A DNA stretch of 64,000 nt from Porphyridium purpureum (Eukaryota > Rhodophyta > Bangiophyceae > Porphyridiales > Porphyridiaceae): assembly GCA_008690995.1 (NCBI GenBank), contig VRMN01000001.1, positions 4,960,001 to 5,024,000 on the forward strand, in the 5' to 3' direction. Within the stretch, counting starts at the first letter, position 1. Each line of letters starts with the position of its first letter. Under the pieces are notes generated by a model, which was not told where the DNA came from, searched no databases, and saw only the letters and a program-made list of their open reading frames with translations. The translations under genes and the position numbers were made by a program. Below are positions 1 to 9,280 of this stretch, in pieces.

Positions 1-1383
1 AAAAGCCGAGTTATTCACAAAAAACTTCATTTAATCCTGTGGGACAACTAACTTGGCCAGGACTGTATGCACTCAGCGCGGTGCGGCCTTGGTCTGAGAC
101 AGTGCATCCGAAGCAGCCCTGACAAAGACCTACATGCGCGCTGGGCGAGACGTGTCGCTGCATTCGATTCATGTCCGCGCCTTCCGGTGTTCGCTGTCGC
201 TGGTGCGCGCGACTTGTCAGGATCTCAACCCTTCCAGACTCACGCGGAAGGCAGCAAGATGCTCTGTTGGTGGGCGCCATGCTTCGTTCGTCATTCAGCT
301 CCCATCATTCGCGCACAGAGAAGAAGCTTGCATCTATGTCTTAGCACGAGAACTTTGGGAGCACTCCCGTTTGAAGTGGAAAGGAAGACGACTGCGACTT
401 CCGTTCGGCGTGCTGCAGAACAAGCTTGCCGCGCGCGCATCTCAACCAGCAGGTGTCCGTCGAATCAAATCCATCCGTCCTTTGATTTATGTGCCGGGTG
501 GATCTGCGCGCTTCAATGGACCAGAGTGCAAACTTCGTGCCCGTAATGTCGTCCGAGGAACGGTGTCGACATTCCTTGGCCTCGCGCATGTCGAGGCGCT
601 TCAAATCCGACACCTTCCACGCAATCGGTACACATCAGCCATCCACTTGGAATTTCTCCCTTTCTGCTTTGTAACCGAATCAACAAAACCGGACCGCTTC
701 ACCGATAACAGGAACTGGAAACCGCCACACCCCGGAAACTGACAAACCGACGACGAACCGACACACCGAAACGAACGGAAGGACAAGCAGGACAATCAGA
801 GAAAAGTGGCTAGAAAGGAAGAGAGGACAGAAAATTCAACTTATAGGGGACTACGAGAGGGAGTGGACCGGTCTTGACAAGTGAAGGGTGATGGAAGGTA
901 CGTTTAAACCCCAGCTGCCTTTTTAAAAACACTCCAGACCGATATCCGCTCGCACAACACGCTAGCGTGCCTCTCCCGCAAATCCAACCCAAGTCTTCCA
1001 ACGACTGCCTCAATCCAACTAACCAATTCTCTTTTTATTCTATTTGCCCTTACCTCTTCTTCTACCTTGACCTGGAAATTCCTGGGAACCAGCTTGCCCC
1101 TTCGTCCTTTTATACCCTTCGTCCTTGCTCTTTCCAGCAAGGACGGGAGAACAAATTTCTCCAACAGGACGAATTTCCACCACAGGTTTTGATTCGTTCC
1201 ACAACTCGCAACCACAGCCGGCCACGTATCCGGAAAATGGCCGGGAGGGCGCGTCAAGAACGAATCCAGAAGCTTCGGCCGGCCTTTGACCTTTGCACAA
1301 GGCCACACAAAACGACAATGACAAACATTTCGCAGGTCCGAGATCATCACGCTTCTCGAACAATCTTTCATCATAGAACTTTC
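1..1383. other. No supported gene; one inverted repeat
   Basis: No reading frame here shows a recognisable domain, and the open frames on both strands overlap without clear coding character. Visible structure is a perfect 9-bp inverted repeat (CGTCCTTGC at 1120-1128, GCAAGGACG at 1137-1145) and a direct repeat of CCCTTCGTCCTT near 1099 and 1116. It may be upstream or 3' flank of genes outside the window. Confidence 0.5.
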
Positions 1384-1434
1384 TAGGGTTTTGTACTCAA
1401 AACCCTACGGCGTCTCTCGGGGCGGAACCCTAAA
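1384..1434. promoter_or_regulatory. Telobox-like inverted repeat upstream of RING-H2 gene
   Basis: TAGGGTTTTG (1384-1393) and CAAAACCCTA (1398-1407) form a perfect 10-bp inverted repeat around the spacer TACT. A further AACCCTAAAA lies at 1426-1435. AAACCCTA is the plant telobox, a known promoter element. A regulatory role here is inference. Confidence 0.4.
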
Positions 1435-1793
1435 ATTCCACGATCCACGGAACACCCACTGAACACCCCTTGACGAGCGAAGAATCTCAACTGGCTGGAT
1501 TGCCATGCCATTTGTGCTCACCGGCACCGAGACCCGACAGCTTGCGTGGGTTAAAGTTGACAACGAACGGGTGTTCCTTCCGCTCGAGCCGCTGCGGTAA
1601 CTGCGCATACGTGTGCCACCCCGCCTGCTACCGTTCTTCCCGCTACATTCACGTGCGGTTCCGCAGCAGGGATTTTGTTTTGCGCGGCATACACGACGTC
1701 GGCAATCAGGACGGAGAAGGCGGCTCTCGTTTGCGCACCGCGCTGTTTGCGCCCCCCTTCTTTGCTGGACGAAACCTGATCAACAGAGACGCC

Positions 1794-2372
1794 ATGGCGC
1801 TTCTGGTGCTGATAGGATGGGCGATTCCGGGCTCCGGCGGATGCCAAACCTTCTCGCATGTGGTCAAGTGGTTCGAGGTGGAATGGCGGAGAAGCGTGGA
1901 AATTATTGGTGCCTTCGCATCGGACTCGTATGAGCGCGTGCTAGAAAGCACGAGCAAGGCAGACTCATACTCAGAGGCCCAAGTTATGCGCGCGACGTGC
2001 TGGGTAGTTGCGCTTCTGATACTGTCGAGTACCATGAGCCTGCTGACGCTCATGTTCCTTTTCCGCTTGCTCGCGGCGCCGTGCCTCTTTTTTCAGGAAG
2101 GACTGCGCATGTCATCTACGCAGCTGTCACGCGATCGGCTTTTGCAGCGGGTGGCGCCGGAGTTCGAATTAGACGAAGTGGCCATACAAAAGATCCGCGC
2201 GCATGACGAAGGTGGTCCGAGTGTATGTGTCATCTGTCTCGAGTCGTTCGAGGCGCTAGATCGTGTCCGGCGAATCCCGTGCTCGCATCTGTACCACGCA
2301 TCGTGCTTCCTCACGTGGTTTCGCATCAGCATGAGATGCCCACTATGCAATAAGAACGCTCGGGTTTCGTGA
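1794..2372 (+). CDS. Membrane-anchored RING-H2 E3 ubiquitin ligase
   Basis: Predicted 192-residue E3 ubiquitin ligase of the transmembrane RING-H2 type. The first in-frame ATG (1794) opens a hydrophobic N terminus (MALLVLIGWAIPGSGG) that looks like a signal peptide. About 55 polar residues follow, then one strongly hydrophobic span around residues 71-100, then the RING at about 145-187. The RING has CVICLESF, then CSHLYHASC giving the C-x-H-x2-H-x2-C core, and a final CPLC, so all eight zinc ligands are present. The topology would put the RING in the cytosol. The same frame is open back to 1434 without an ATG and encodes a Cys-rich stretch (CHLC, CGNC, CHPAC). An upstream exon joined to it is therefore possible. 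Substrate unknown. Confidence 0.8.
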   Translation: MALLVLIGWAIPGSGGCQTFSHVVKWFEVEWRRSVEIIGAFASDSYERVLESTSKADSYSEAQVMRATCWVVALLILSSTMSLLTLMFLFRLLAAPCLFFQEGLRMSSTQLSRDRLLQRVAPEFELDEVAIQKIRAHDEGGPSVCVICLESFEALDRVRRIPCSHLYHASCFLTWFRISMRCPLCNKNARVS

Positions 2373-3245
2373 TGGTGTGCGCGCGGACGAGTGTGCACAG
2401 GACGGCGGCGAGTTGCGGAAATGATGTTGAATCAAAGTTGCCCGGGGAGATTTGCCTGTCGTTCGAAGCGTTTGTGCGATTCTGGTCCAGGCGCCGCTGC
2501 GCCGGGAAACCAAGAAAACCTCTACATTTGTGTGTGTGTCTGTGTGTGAGAAAGCCTTCAGCGGCTGAGACTGTCCATAAAAACATTGACCATAGCTGTA
2601 ATCTGAAGGAGGCAAGCGTCCTATGCCACAACCCGGCGCACGACAAGTGCTCCGACCATCACTCCATCGCGCGCGCGCGCATCTTCCGCAGCAGCGCACT
2701 CGCGCTCCCATCGCGAACACTCGCTCCCGCTTGCGCAGCGTTTCCAGGGCAAGCGCCTCATTTGGCGGCGCGATTGCTGCGCGTCCATTTCCAAGAAGCC
2801 CGTTGACTGAAACCCACCCGCAAGTACCATGAGCGCATCCACCGCGACCATCAGCATCCGTATCATCTTAGCCACACATAATCCGTCAGATTCCCAAACA
2901 CGCACGTGTGCGTGCGCTCCTGCAACCGACTCGTGGAAGTACAGCGCCACCTCACCCACTGTACTTGTCGCATCATGGAGTTGCGCGAAAAACAGGACGA
3001 AAAATTTACAAAACCACGAAAACGACGAAAAAAAAGTTACAAAGCGCCACACCAACAAAAAAACAAAAAAACAAAAAAATATCTTGGAGTGTTTGTGTGT
3101 GTCTCAACCGCCTTCGTTAATCGCGGCGCATACGTAGCGAGTACAGACACAGGCGGGTGAATAAGAGCAGCGGCGCAGTCGGAGGCGCGCGGGATAGTAG
3201 GGGGAGAGAGAGGTGAGAGGTGTGAGGACAAAGACGTAGGGAGAG
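2373..3245. other. Intergenic, no supported gene
   Basis: This holds the 3' flank of the RING-H2 gene and the 5' flank of the Myb/MPN gene. It contains a GTGTGT run near 2529 and an A-rich tract (about 3055-3080) built from CAAAAAAA units. Open frames on both strands are low-complexity and show no domain. Confidence 0.5.
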
Positions 3246-5513
3246 TTGGATGTATGGTGTGTGAGGATGGAGACGGTGCCGGCGTCGTCCATGGGATGGG
3301 GATATGGTGCAGGTCTGCTGGACGACGATGGGGAAGATGTCGGGCAGGCAGGATGTATGTCGTTGTTTGAGAACGAGCCCCGGTCGCTCGCGCGGAGTGT
3401 GCATGACGTGCACGCGCACAGCGAGGCTGCCGCCGCAGGAGGGAAGATGGACCAGCTGGCAGGTGCGCTGAGAGCCATGGAGCAGTCCGCGCCGCTGGCT
3501 GGCTGCGCGGTGGATGTCGCGCCGCTCGCGTCACCGGTCGACGGCAGCGGCGGTAAGCGAACAGCACTCGACGCTCTAGGATCTTTGTATGCGGACGACC
3601 AGCCCCACTTTGACGACGACGCCGACGGCGCACCGCCGTGCGATCTTATTGGGTTGGCAACCAGTCCCTTCCAGCCCACTGACGAACCTTCGTACTGCCA
3701 AGAGTTTCAGGGCTTTCAGAGTAAGGAAAGCCATCCAGATTCGGTATCACTCGGCCTAAGCGAGTCGGAGCTCATGTATAAGCGTCCCGGCCCATTGCGG
3801 GGCAAGAGGCGCAGAATGATGCGAAGCGCAGTGCACCAGACAAGTGAATTCTCTGCCGTTTCCTGTGATGACGATGCAGTCCAGACAAAACAGGGGCCGC
3901 CATCCCATGGGATCGAAGACGGCGAGCAGCAGCCTGTATTGTCGGTGTATGACCCCCTGTATGATGAGGCGTTTGCTGTTTCTGAGGCCTACGCAAGTGT
4001 GGCAGAGTCGAATATTCCTTCACCCGGGCCAAAGCAGCCCAGCAAGTCAGATCGTAGGACATCACCGGAAGCGGAGCTTGGACAGCAGAGGCAACACCTC
4101 TCAACAATGCTGGATCGCAAAAAGTTGCCGCGCAAGTCGCCCCGCAAGTGGGATGAGCAGGAAGAAAAACGATTCATCGAGGCGCTCAACCTCTACGGCC
4201 GCGACTGGATGCGCGGAGCAAAACATGTCGGAACACGAGACGGCAACCACTTTCGCTCGCACGCGCAGAAATTCTTCATTCGCCTTTTCAAGCTTGGGCT
4301 TCCTCTTCCGCCCAAGGTAGCGGAGACGGGCGCCGGGCACACTCTCTCCGGGAAACCACTCGATCCCTCCTCAAGCGCGGCGCTGTGTTATTTGAAGAAC
4401 ACGACGCCGCAGTCTTATGGGCGCAGAGCGTCGGCCGCCGCCGCCGTGGCAGCTGCAGTAGGCTCACCGGGGTCATTCAGGGACACGGCCGGTGGCCCGC
4501 TGTATGCGAGACCGCCTTCGCATCCTGGTGCTCCTCGTTCCAACGCTCGAAACGATCCAAGTGTGTCATCCTCCGAGCGTTCTGTGGACGCAAAATCGAA
4601 CCAACATGTCCCCGCTGCGCAAGCTGGGAGCAACACGGGCTCCACCAGAATCGAGTGCCCTAATCAGTCCACCCGGCTGCAGGTGCAGTACAGTGGGTCC
4701 GTGGGCCTGCTGATCGATTTGCACGGCATACTCAGCGCGCAGGGCGTCTGTTATGGTCTCTTAGCCGGAAAGCGCTTGAACGCAGAGACGCTTCTTGTGT
4801 TGGAGGCGCACGCGCTGTATGATGTCGCCATGTTTGAGGGTGACGGCGACATGGTAGCCGCAGCTGCGCCTTCGCGACGCGAGCTGGATGTTCTGCGCGG
4901 CATTCACGCAAGCGGGACAGAGCTACTCGGCTGGTACACAAAGAGTGGCCGCGTGCATCGCGGGCTGCCTCAAAACTTTGTGCATCGGTACGGAAGTTTG
5001 CTCCGTAACGGCAACGCTGCAAGCCCTCTTGTCTGTGTGACAGTGGCAAACGTGCCGCAGCACGCACAAGGACCGCATCAGCACGGGATGCTGGAGTCCA
5101 TGAACGAGCTGCAGTGGTTTGAGGCGAGTAAGCTCGTGCGATGCACCGCGCGGGTCAGTGAGGCCCACCGCCTGCTGGACGCGTCAAACCTGACGATGCT
5201 GGTTATGCGATCGTATAAGCTCGTACACGACACGCGGCTTCGATGTAGCGCGCCATCGCGTTCGCCTCCAAAGCCGGCAACGCTTCGCGACTCGCTGCTA
5301 CGCTGGATGCCACGCGCGATCAAGGCGTTGCCAGCCGGCACAGCGGATGCTTGCGGTGCTCACCATCCGTCCACGCCGTGTGCCGGCAGTGGAAACGGTC
5401 CGTGCGTCACGGCAGAGAGTGAGAAGCTCATTCAGGCCGGCGTGGCGGCGGGTGTGAGCGCGTGCGAGCTCATTGGCATCTTTACTGCCGAGACATGCTC
5501 CGCGTCTCTCTGA
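3246..5513 (+). CDS. SHAQKYF-Myb protein fused to Abraxas-like MPN domain
   Basis: Single-exon protein of 755 residues with an ATG start. Residues about 298-350 are a single Myb/SANT repeat (WDEQEEKRFIEALNLYGRDW) ending in SHAQKFF, the signature of plant/algal SHAQKYF-type Myb DNA-binding domains. Residues about 480-650 resemble an MPN domain: a GLLIDLHGILSAQGVCYGLL strand-turn-strand, an ELLGWYTKSGRVH motif near 560, and a helix beginning HRYGSLL. The usual JAMM zinc motif (His-x-His after the GWYHSHP-like turn) is absent, so this is an MPN-minus fold. Its spacing is closest in my reading to Abraxas/FAM175 scaffold proteins of deubiquitinase complexes. MYSM1 also pairs SANT with MPN, but it has catalytic JAMM and a SWIRM domain, which I do not see here. 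The region between the two domains is Ser/Ala-rich. Likely a nuclear DNA-binding scaffold; the function is inference. Confidence 0.8.
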   Translation: MDVWCVRMETVPASSMGWGYGAGLLDDDGEDVGQAGCMSLFENEPRSLARSVHDVHAHSEAAAAGGKMDQLAGALRAMEQSAPLAGCAVDVAPLASPVDGSGGKRTALDALGSLYADDQPHFDDDADGAPPCDLIGLATSPFQPTDEPSYCQEFQGFQSKESHPDSVSLGLSESELMYKRPGPLRGKRRRMMRSAVHQTSEFSAVSCDDDAVQTKQGPPSHGIEDGEQQPVLSVYDPLYDEAFAVSEAYASVAESNIPSPGPKQPSKSDRRTSPEAELGQQRQHLSTMLDRKKLPRKSPRKWDEQEEKRFIEALNLYGRDWMRGAKHVGTRDGNHFRSHAQKFFIRLFKLGLPLPPKVAETGAGHTLSGKPLDPSSSAALCYLKNTTPQSYGRRASAAAAVAAAVGSPGSFRDTAGGPLYARPPSHPGAPRSNARNDPSVSSSERSVDAKSNQHVPAAQAGSNTGSTRIECPNQSTRLQVQYSGSVGLLIDLHGILSAQGVCYGLLAGKRLNAETLLVLEAHALYDVAMFEGDGDMVAAAAPSRRELDVLRGIHASGTELLGWYTKSGRVHRGLPQNFVHRYGSLLRNGNAASPLVCVTVANVPQHAQGPHQHGMLESMNELQWFEASKLVRCTARVSEAHRLLDASNLTMLVMRSYKLVHDTRLRCSAPSRSPPKPATLRDSLLRWMPRAIKALPAGTADACGAHHPSTPCAGSGNGPCVTAESEKLIQAGVAAGVSACELIGIFTAETCSASL

Positions 5514-6291
5514 TTTGGTAGACAGTGATATGAAACGTGAACGATGTAAATGAGCGATTTCGTGAATGTGTGAGCGTGCTGACACGCGCTGTGCGCAAAT
5601 GTCCTTTGATTGCCAGGTGTGTTTTCTTAACATGTGAAAATCAAGTGACCAAGTGACCAAGCGAACGAGTGGACGCATGGCGCGGTGGTCCATCTGCAGG
5701 TCATGTTTGTTTGCCCTCCCATGTTCCAGATAACAAATAAGCACCTTTACATCAAACCCCCCCAAAAAATACTCCTCGAAATAAATACCTCATCGCATCA
5801 GGATGCTCGCGTGGTTTTGGTTATATTTTCATTTTTATTTTTGGCTTTTGCTCTGACGCTCCGTGGGGTCAACATTTCTACTGAAAAAAAGTGCGTTTCA
5901 GTGGGTGAAAAGAGGGGGGGGAAAGGGAAAAGCGATGACGCTTCGCTTGAACAAACGCTATCTTCGAAAAATGAGCGGCGCGGTAAGTTTTCGTAAATTA
6001 GTCATGCGCGCAGAGGCACCCAACAAGCGAGCCGCACGGCGCTCGTGGAATCCGCTCAGCGAAGATTGTGTGATGCGTATTTACACGCGCCGCTTTGCCG
6101 GCTTGTCATCGCGCACGCGCTTTACCGCGCACAGCAAAACGTCCAGTTGGATGTGTGGGCGTCAAAACACGACGCGAAACGCGCCGCGCCGCGATTGAAG
6201 GGTGGTGTTGGCCAGGGTGGTTTAAGTTCCGGAGATTCGACCGGCGGTGAGCGAGGGCACGACGATTCTTCTGAAGGAAACATGCGTGATA
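5514..6291. other. Intergenic between Myb/MPN and zinc-finger genes
   Basis: No supported gene. A basic open frame (5863-6198) has no domain and no preferred start. The stretch includes AAATAA/AATAAA-like signals near 5777 that could end the Myb/MPN transcript, and a G run near 5916. Confidence 0.45.
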
Positions 6292-6429
6292 ATGTCGTAC
6301 TTGACGTCTAGGGCGTTCATAAAGCTGCTGGTGCGGCGCGGCTACCTCGCACCGGGAGAGCATGACCTAGGCCAACCTTCACAATATCAAGAGCAGGTAC
6401 AACAACAACAACATCAACACCAACACCAA

Positions 6430-6467
<38 letters not shown>

Positions 6468-7260
6468 GCAACAGCATTTTCAGCAACGGCATTTTCAGCA
6501 ACAACAGCAGCAACAACAGCAACAACAACAGCAACAGCAACAGCAACAACTACAATTGCGGCGAGGACCGAATGCAGAACCACAGCAATGGTATCAGCGG
6601 GGAGAACAGCTCAGGCCATCCGAGTATTCGATGGGGGTTGCAGCCGCCCACCCTGCCTCTTCTGCTGCTCCGTTTCGGCACCAATGGGGCTTGCCGGACT
6701 CCAGGTCGTTCTTCGGAGACGGTGACATGGGCTACCCGCCGAGAATGTCACGCACGACCGGTCTTGGCGAGTCTCACACGCCAATCGCAATCCCGGAAGG
6801 TGCGCACGATGTGCAGGAGCGAAATAGCAGCAGTCACCTCATGAGACAGCTGGACGGGTCTCCTTCGGGCTCTCTTCGAGGAGGAAAGCCCGAGCGCCCG
6901 TGCCCAATGTGCGGTAAGGTCTTTACAAACCCTGGCTACTTGCGGAAGCACATTCGGCTCGTCCACAGCCGTGCACGCGGCTTTGTGTGTACGGAATGTG
7001 TGGTGCCAAAGTCTTTCGGGCAGAAGAGCGATCTTGTGCGGCACCACAAGTCAGTGCATCTCAGGCTAAAGCCATTTGAGTGTCCTACATGTCACGGCAT
7101 GTTTAGCAGCAAGGCCAACATGAAAAAGCACATGGCGAGCATGCACAACGGCAGCGGCGTAAAGGAAGCGCGAAGCAGCTCCGATGAGAAGGATAACGAC
7201 GAGGATGATCTTTCACGAGACCGTGATTCCGAAGTCTACGATCGCGAGGAACCTGAATAA
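6292..7260 (+). CDS. C2H2 zinc-finger protein with poly-His and poly-Gln tracts
   Basis: Likely nucleic-acid-binding transcription factor of 322 residues. The frame is open upstream, but the first ATG is 6292 (MSYLTSRAFIKLLVRRGYL). An N-terminal low-complexity block carries alternating Gln/His, then a dozen consecutive CAT codons (6430-6465), then about 19 Gln. Near the C terminus three C2H2 fingers follow each other: CPMCGKVF...HIRLVH, CTECVVPKSFG...HHKSVH (with two extra residues after the second Cys) and CPTCHGMFSS...HMASMH. The tail is acidic. DNA targets cannot be inferred. Confidence 0.85.
6397..6550 (+). repeat. CAN-codon trinucleotide repeats (poly-His/poly-Gln)
   Basis: CAA/CAC/CAT repeats encode the His and Gln runs of the zinc-finger protein: twelve CAT codons at 6430-6465 and a long CAA/CAG run to about 6548. 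The length is likely to vary between strains (inference). Confidence 0.9.
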
Positions 7261-7456
7261 GCGAGCAGACCGAGAGACTGAGCGCATGCGATGTTCCTGC
7301 ACCATCACGGTATTCCTGTACTTTTATTTTTATTTCCCGAGTCAATAGCGGATGAAATCATACTTTCCTGTTCACTTACTGCCTCGCACAGCAATTCCTT
7401 ATTCACAAACTTACACGAGGACATTCCGCCGGACGCCTAACGTTTGCACCTTCGCT

Positions 7457-7945
7457 TCAGAAAAGAGAATCGAGATAGTCCGAGCGAGATGCCGTCGTGC
7501 TCCGGCTATTCGCCAGCGGCAGTTCGTACTCCTCCAGCTGCGAACCATCGTCACTGACCAGCTTGACTGAGACAGTATTCCGAAAGCTCACACGTCCAGA
7601 AGATGTGTTGCGAATTAGCTCACGAGACCCGCCTGGGTCACGGTCAATCGCGCGGTCCGACCCATGCTCGCCCTCTGCCGGACCTTGATCCATACTCACA
7701 TTCATACTCGCTGCAACCAACTCACCCAAGTCTCCAAGAAGCACGGACGACGAGCGCGCGGCTTGCGCCGTGGCTTCTTGCTGCGGGTTTTCGTGCGGCT
7801 CATGTGGCCTTTGTGCTGCCTCCTGAGCGCCAACCGCCGCGTCTGCTCCGGTGCGCTCTCCAGACGACATCTTGACCGAAAGCACGCTCGACGAGGAGCG
7901 CGAGGCCTGCATTTTCCGTTTCATGGGCTTCACCATGCGACTCAT
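7457..7945 (-). CDS. Hypothetical Ser-rich protein with RVSF motif
   Basis: A 162-residue protein with an ATG start, convergent with the zinc-finger gene (196 bp between stops). No family recognised. The N terminus is basic and Ser-rich (MSRMVKPMKRKMQASRSSSS), the middle is Ala/Glu-rich and probably disordered. The C-terminal part, about residues 115-145, looks more ordered and contains GRVSFRNTVSV. RVSF fits the [RK]VxF docking consensus for protein phosphatase 1, so a PP1-binding regulator is possible but unproven. Coding status rests on frame length, ATG start and composition only. Confidence 0.5.
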   Translation of the reverse strand: MSRMVKPMKRKMQASRSSSSVLSVKMSSGERTGADAAVGAQEAAQRPHEPHENPQQEATAQAARSSSVLLGDLGELVAASMNVSMDQGPAEGEHGSDRAIDRDPGGSRELIRNTSSGRVSFRNTVSVKLVSDDGSQLEEYELPLANSRSTTASRSDYLDSLF

Positions 7946-9280
7946 TGTCCCCGGGGCTACGTTTTGCTGTACGGCCGTGGCTAGGAGAGCACCGATGCCC
8001 CTCTGTCCTCGTTCTCCTTCTCCTCGTTATATGTTTTCTCCGCGCCGTCCTCCGCCGCACGAAGGGTCCGACGCGGCACAGCGTGCCGCGGCCAACGGCT
8101 CAAGCGTCAGAGCGCTCCATGGCAGCGCGGCCACGTACGCACCGCCGGCTGCGCATGAGGCGTGACGCACTTTCCCCATCGATGTTGTGCTCCGTCAGCA
8201 CATCGACATGTTGGCGCCTCCAGTTTGGCGTGATTTTTCTATACTGAAAGTCTCCCGTGCAACACGATGTGATGGGTTGACATTACTTCATGATGCATTC
8301 TCTTGAATGAGGCTGCCTCACAAGCCGCGTAAACCGATAACCGGTTGGGCAAAGCGATCGCCGAGAACGAAGCGGTACGTACAACCATAATGCGTTGACG
8401 CCAGTCTTGCACATTTGCATCGCCTGCGCAAAGGCGTTCCTTGCCTCGCAGCAGCATCGCTCGCGCCACACGTCCACGTGCATGTCTTGTTTGCACGACG
8501 GCCAGGCCCTGGAAGACGCTGCTCACATGTGGCGCGCGATCAGAACGGCTGCAACGCAGGGCACGTCATCGTCCAAGACACGCTGCACGAATTTCTAGCA
8601 ACCGACACGCTACGTCGGTGGATATTGGATACATGGGCATCTCCCAACGCGTCTGCCATGCTCGCTGCCGTCCGTAACGCAGCCACCACTGTGGCGAAGT
8701 GCTCCGCACAGCTTAAACCGTGTCGCTTTCCCAGCTCCGCGGCGCACATGAACCAAATTGATTCCAGGGTGCTTAGACTTGCGCCATGAAGGCATGGTAC
8801 ACGAACGTCAAACGATGGTATACGCTTTATAGGACTTTCAATCGAATATTTTATCCGGCTTGTCGGTTTTTGTTCGCAGGTTGCGACGAGCGTAAAACCT
8901 GATAAACTGTTGCAAATACAAACATGGACCAAGCTTTCGATCCTGCACACGTGTGTGTCGTGCGCCCGCTATGCCAGCGTGACGGGCGGGCGGATAGGTT
9001 GGCAGGCACCGCGCGAAGGATGGCACGATCAATCACTTACACATATTACAGAAGGAAACAATATCGTGTAGAGCAAGGCGAAAGGAGATGGAGATAACAA
9101 CATTCCATGTGCTGGGCTGGCGTGTGAGACACACAAACACATCGTAAGATCGTGTGTCGCACGCCTGGAGATGCAAGAGAATGGAAATGCTCCAGCTTTC
9201 TAGAATTCACAGGTTCTCCAGGTCCTCAAGTGCACTGCTGGAATCCGTTCACACTTTCTCTACACGACGGTCACTCGCGC
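7946..9280. other. Gap with weak coding signal only
   Basis: No supported gene. A plus-strand frame at 8551-8789 reads like protein (HVIVQDTLHEFLATDTLRRW...), and a neighbouring frame at 8395-8595 has paired Cys (CIAC, CMSC). They are in different frames and I find no intron to connect them. Overlapping minus-strand frames exist. The rest is the 5' flank of the Ser-rich gene and 3' flank of the RING gene. Confidence 0.4.

Noticed and set aside
134-742. 202-codon plus-strand frame
   Set aside because: No domain, random-looking composition and overlapping frames on the other strand.
3104-3679. Minus-strand Ser/Pro-rich frames opposite the Myb/MPN start
   Set aside because: Antisense shadow of a well-supported gene.
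6317-6583. Minus-strand Val/Asp-rich frame opposite the His/Gln tract
   Set aside because: Complement of the CAN repeats; the plus strand has the zinc fingers.
8540-8950. Minus-strand frame of 136 codons
   Set aside because: Overlaps a better-looking plus-strand frame and has no recognisable domain.
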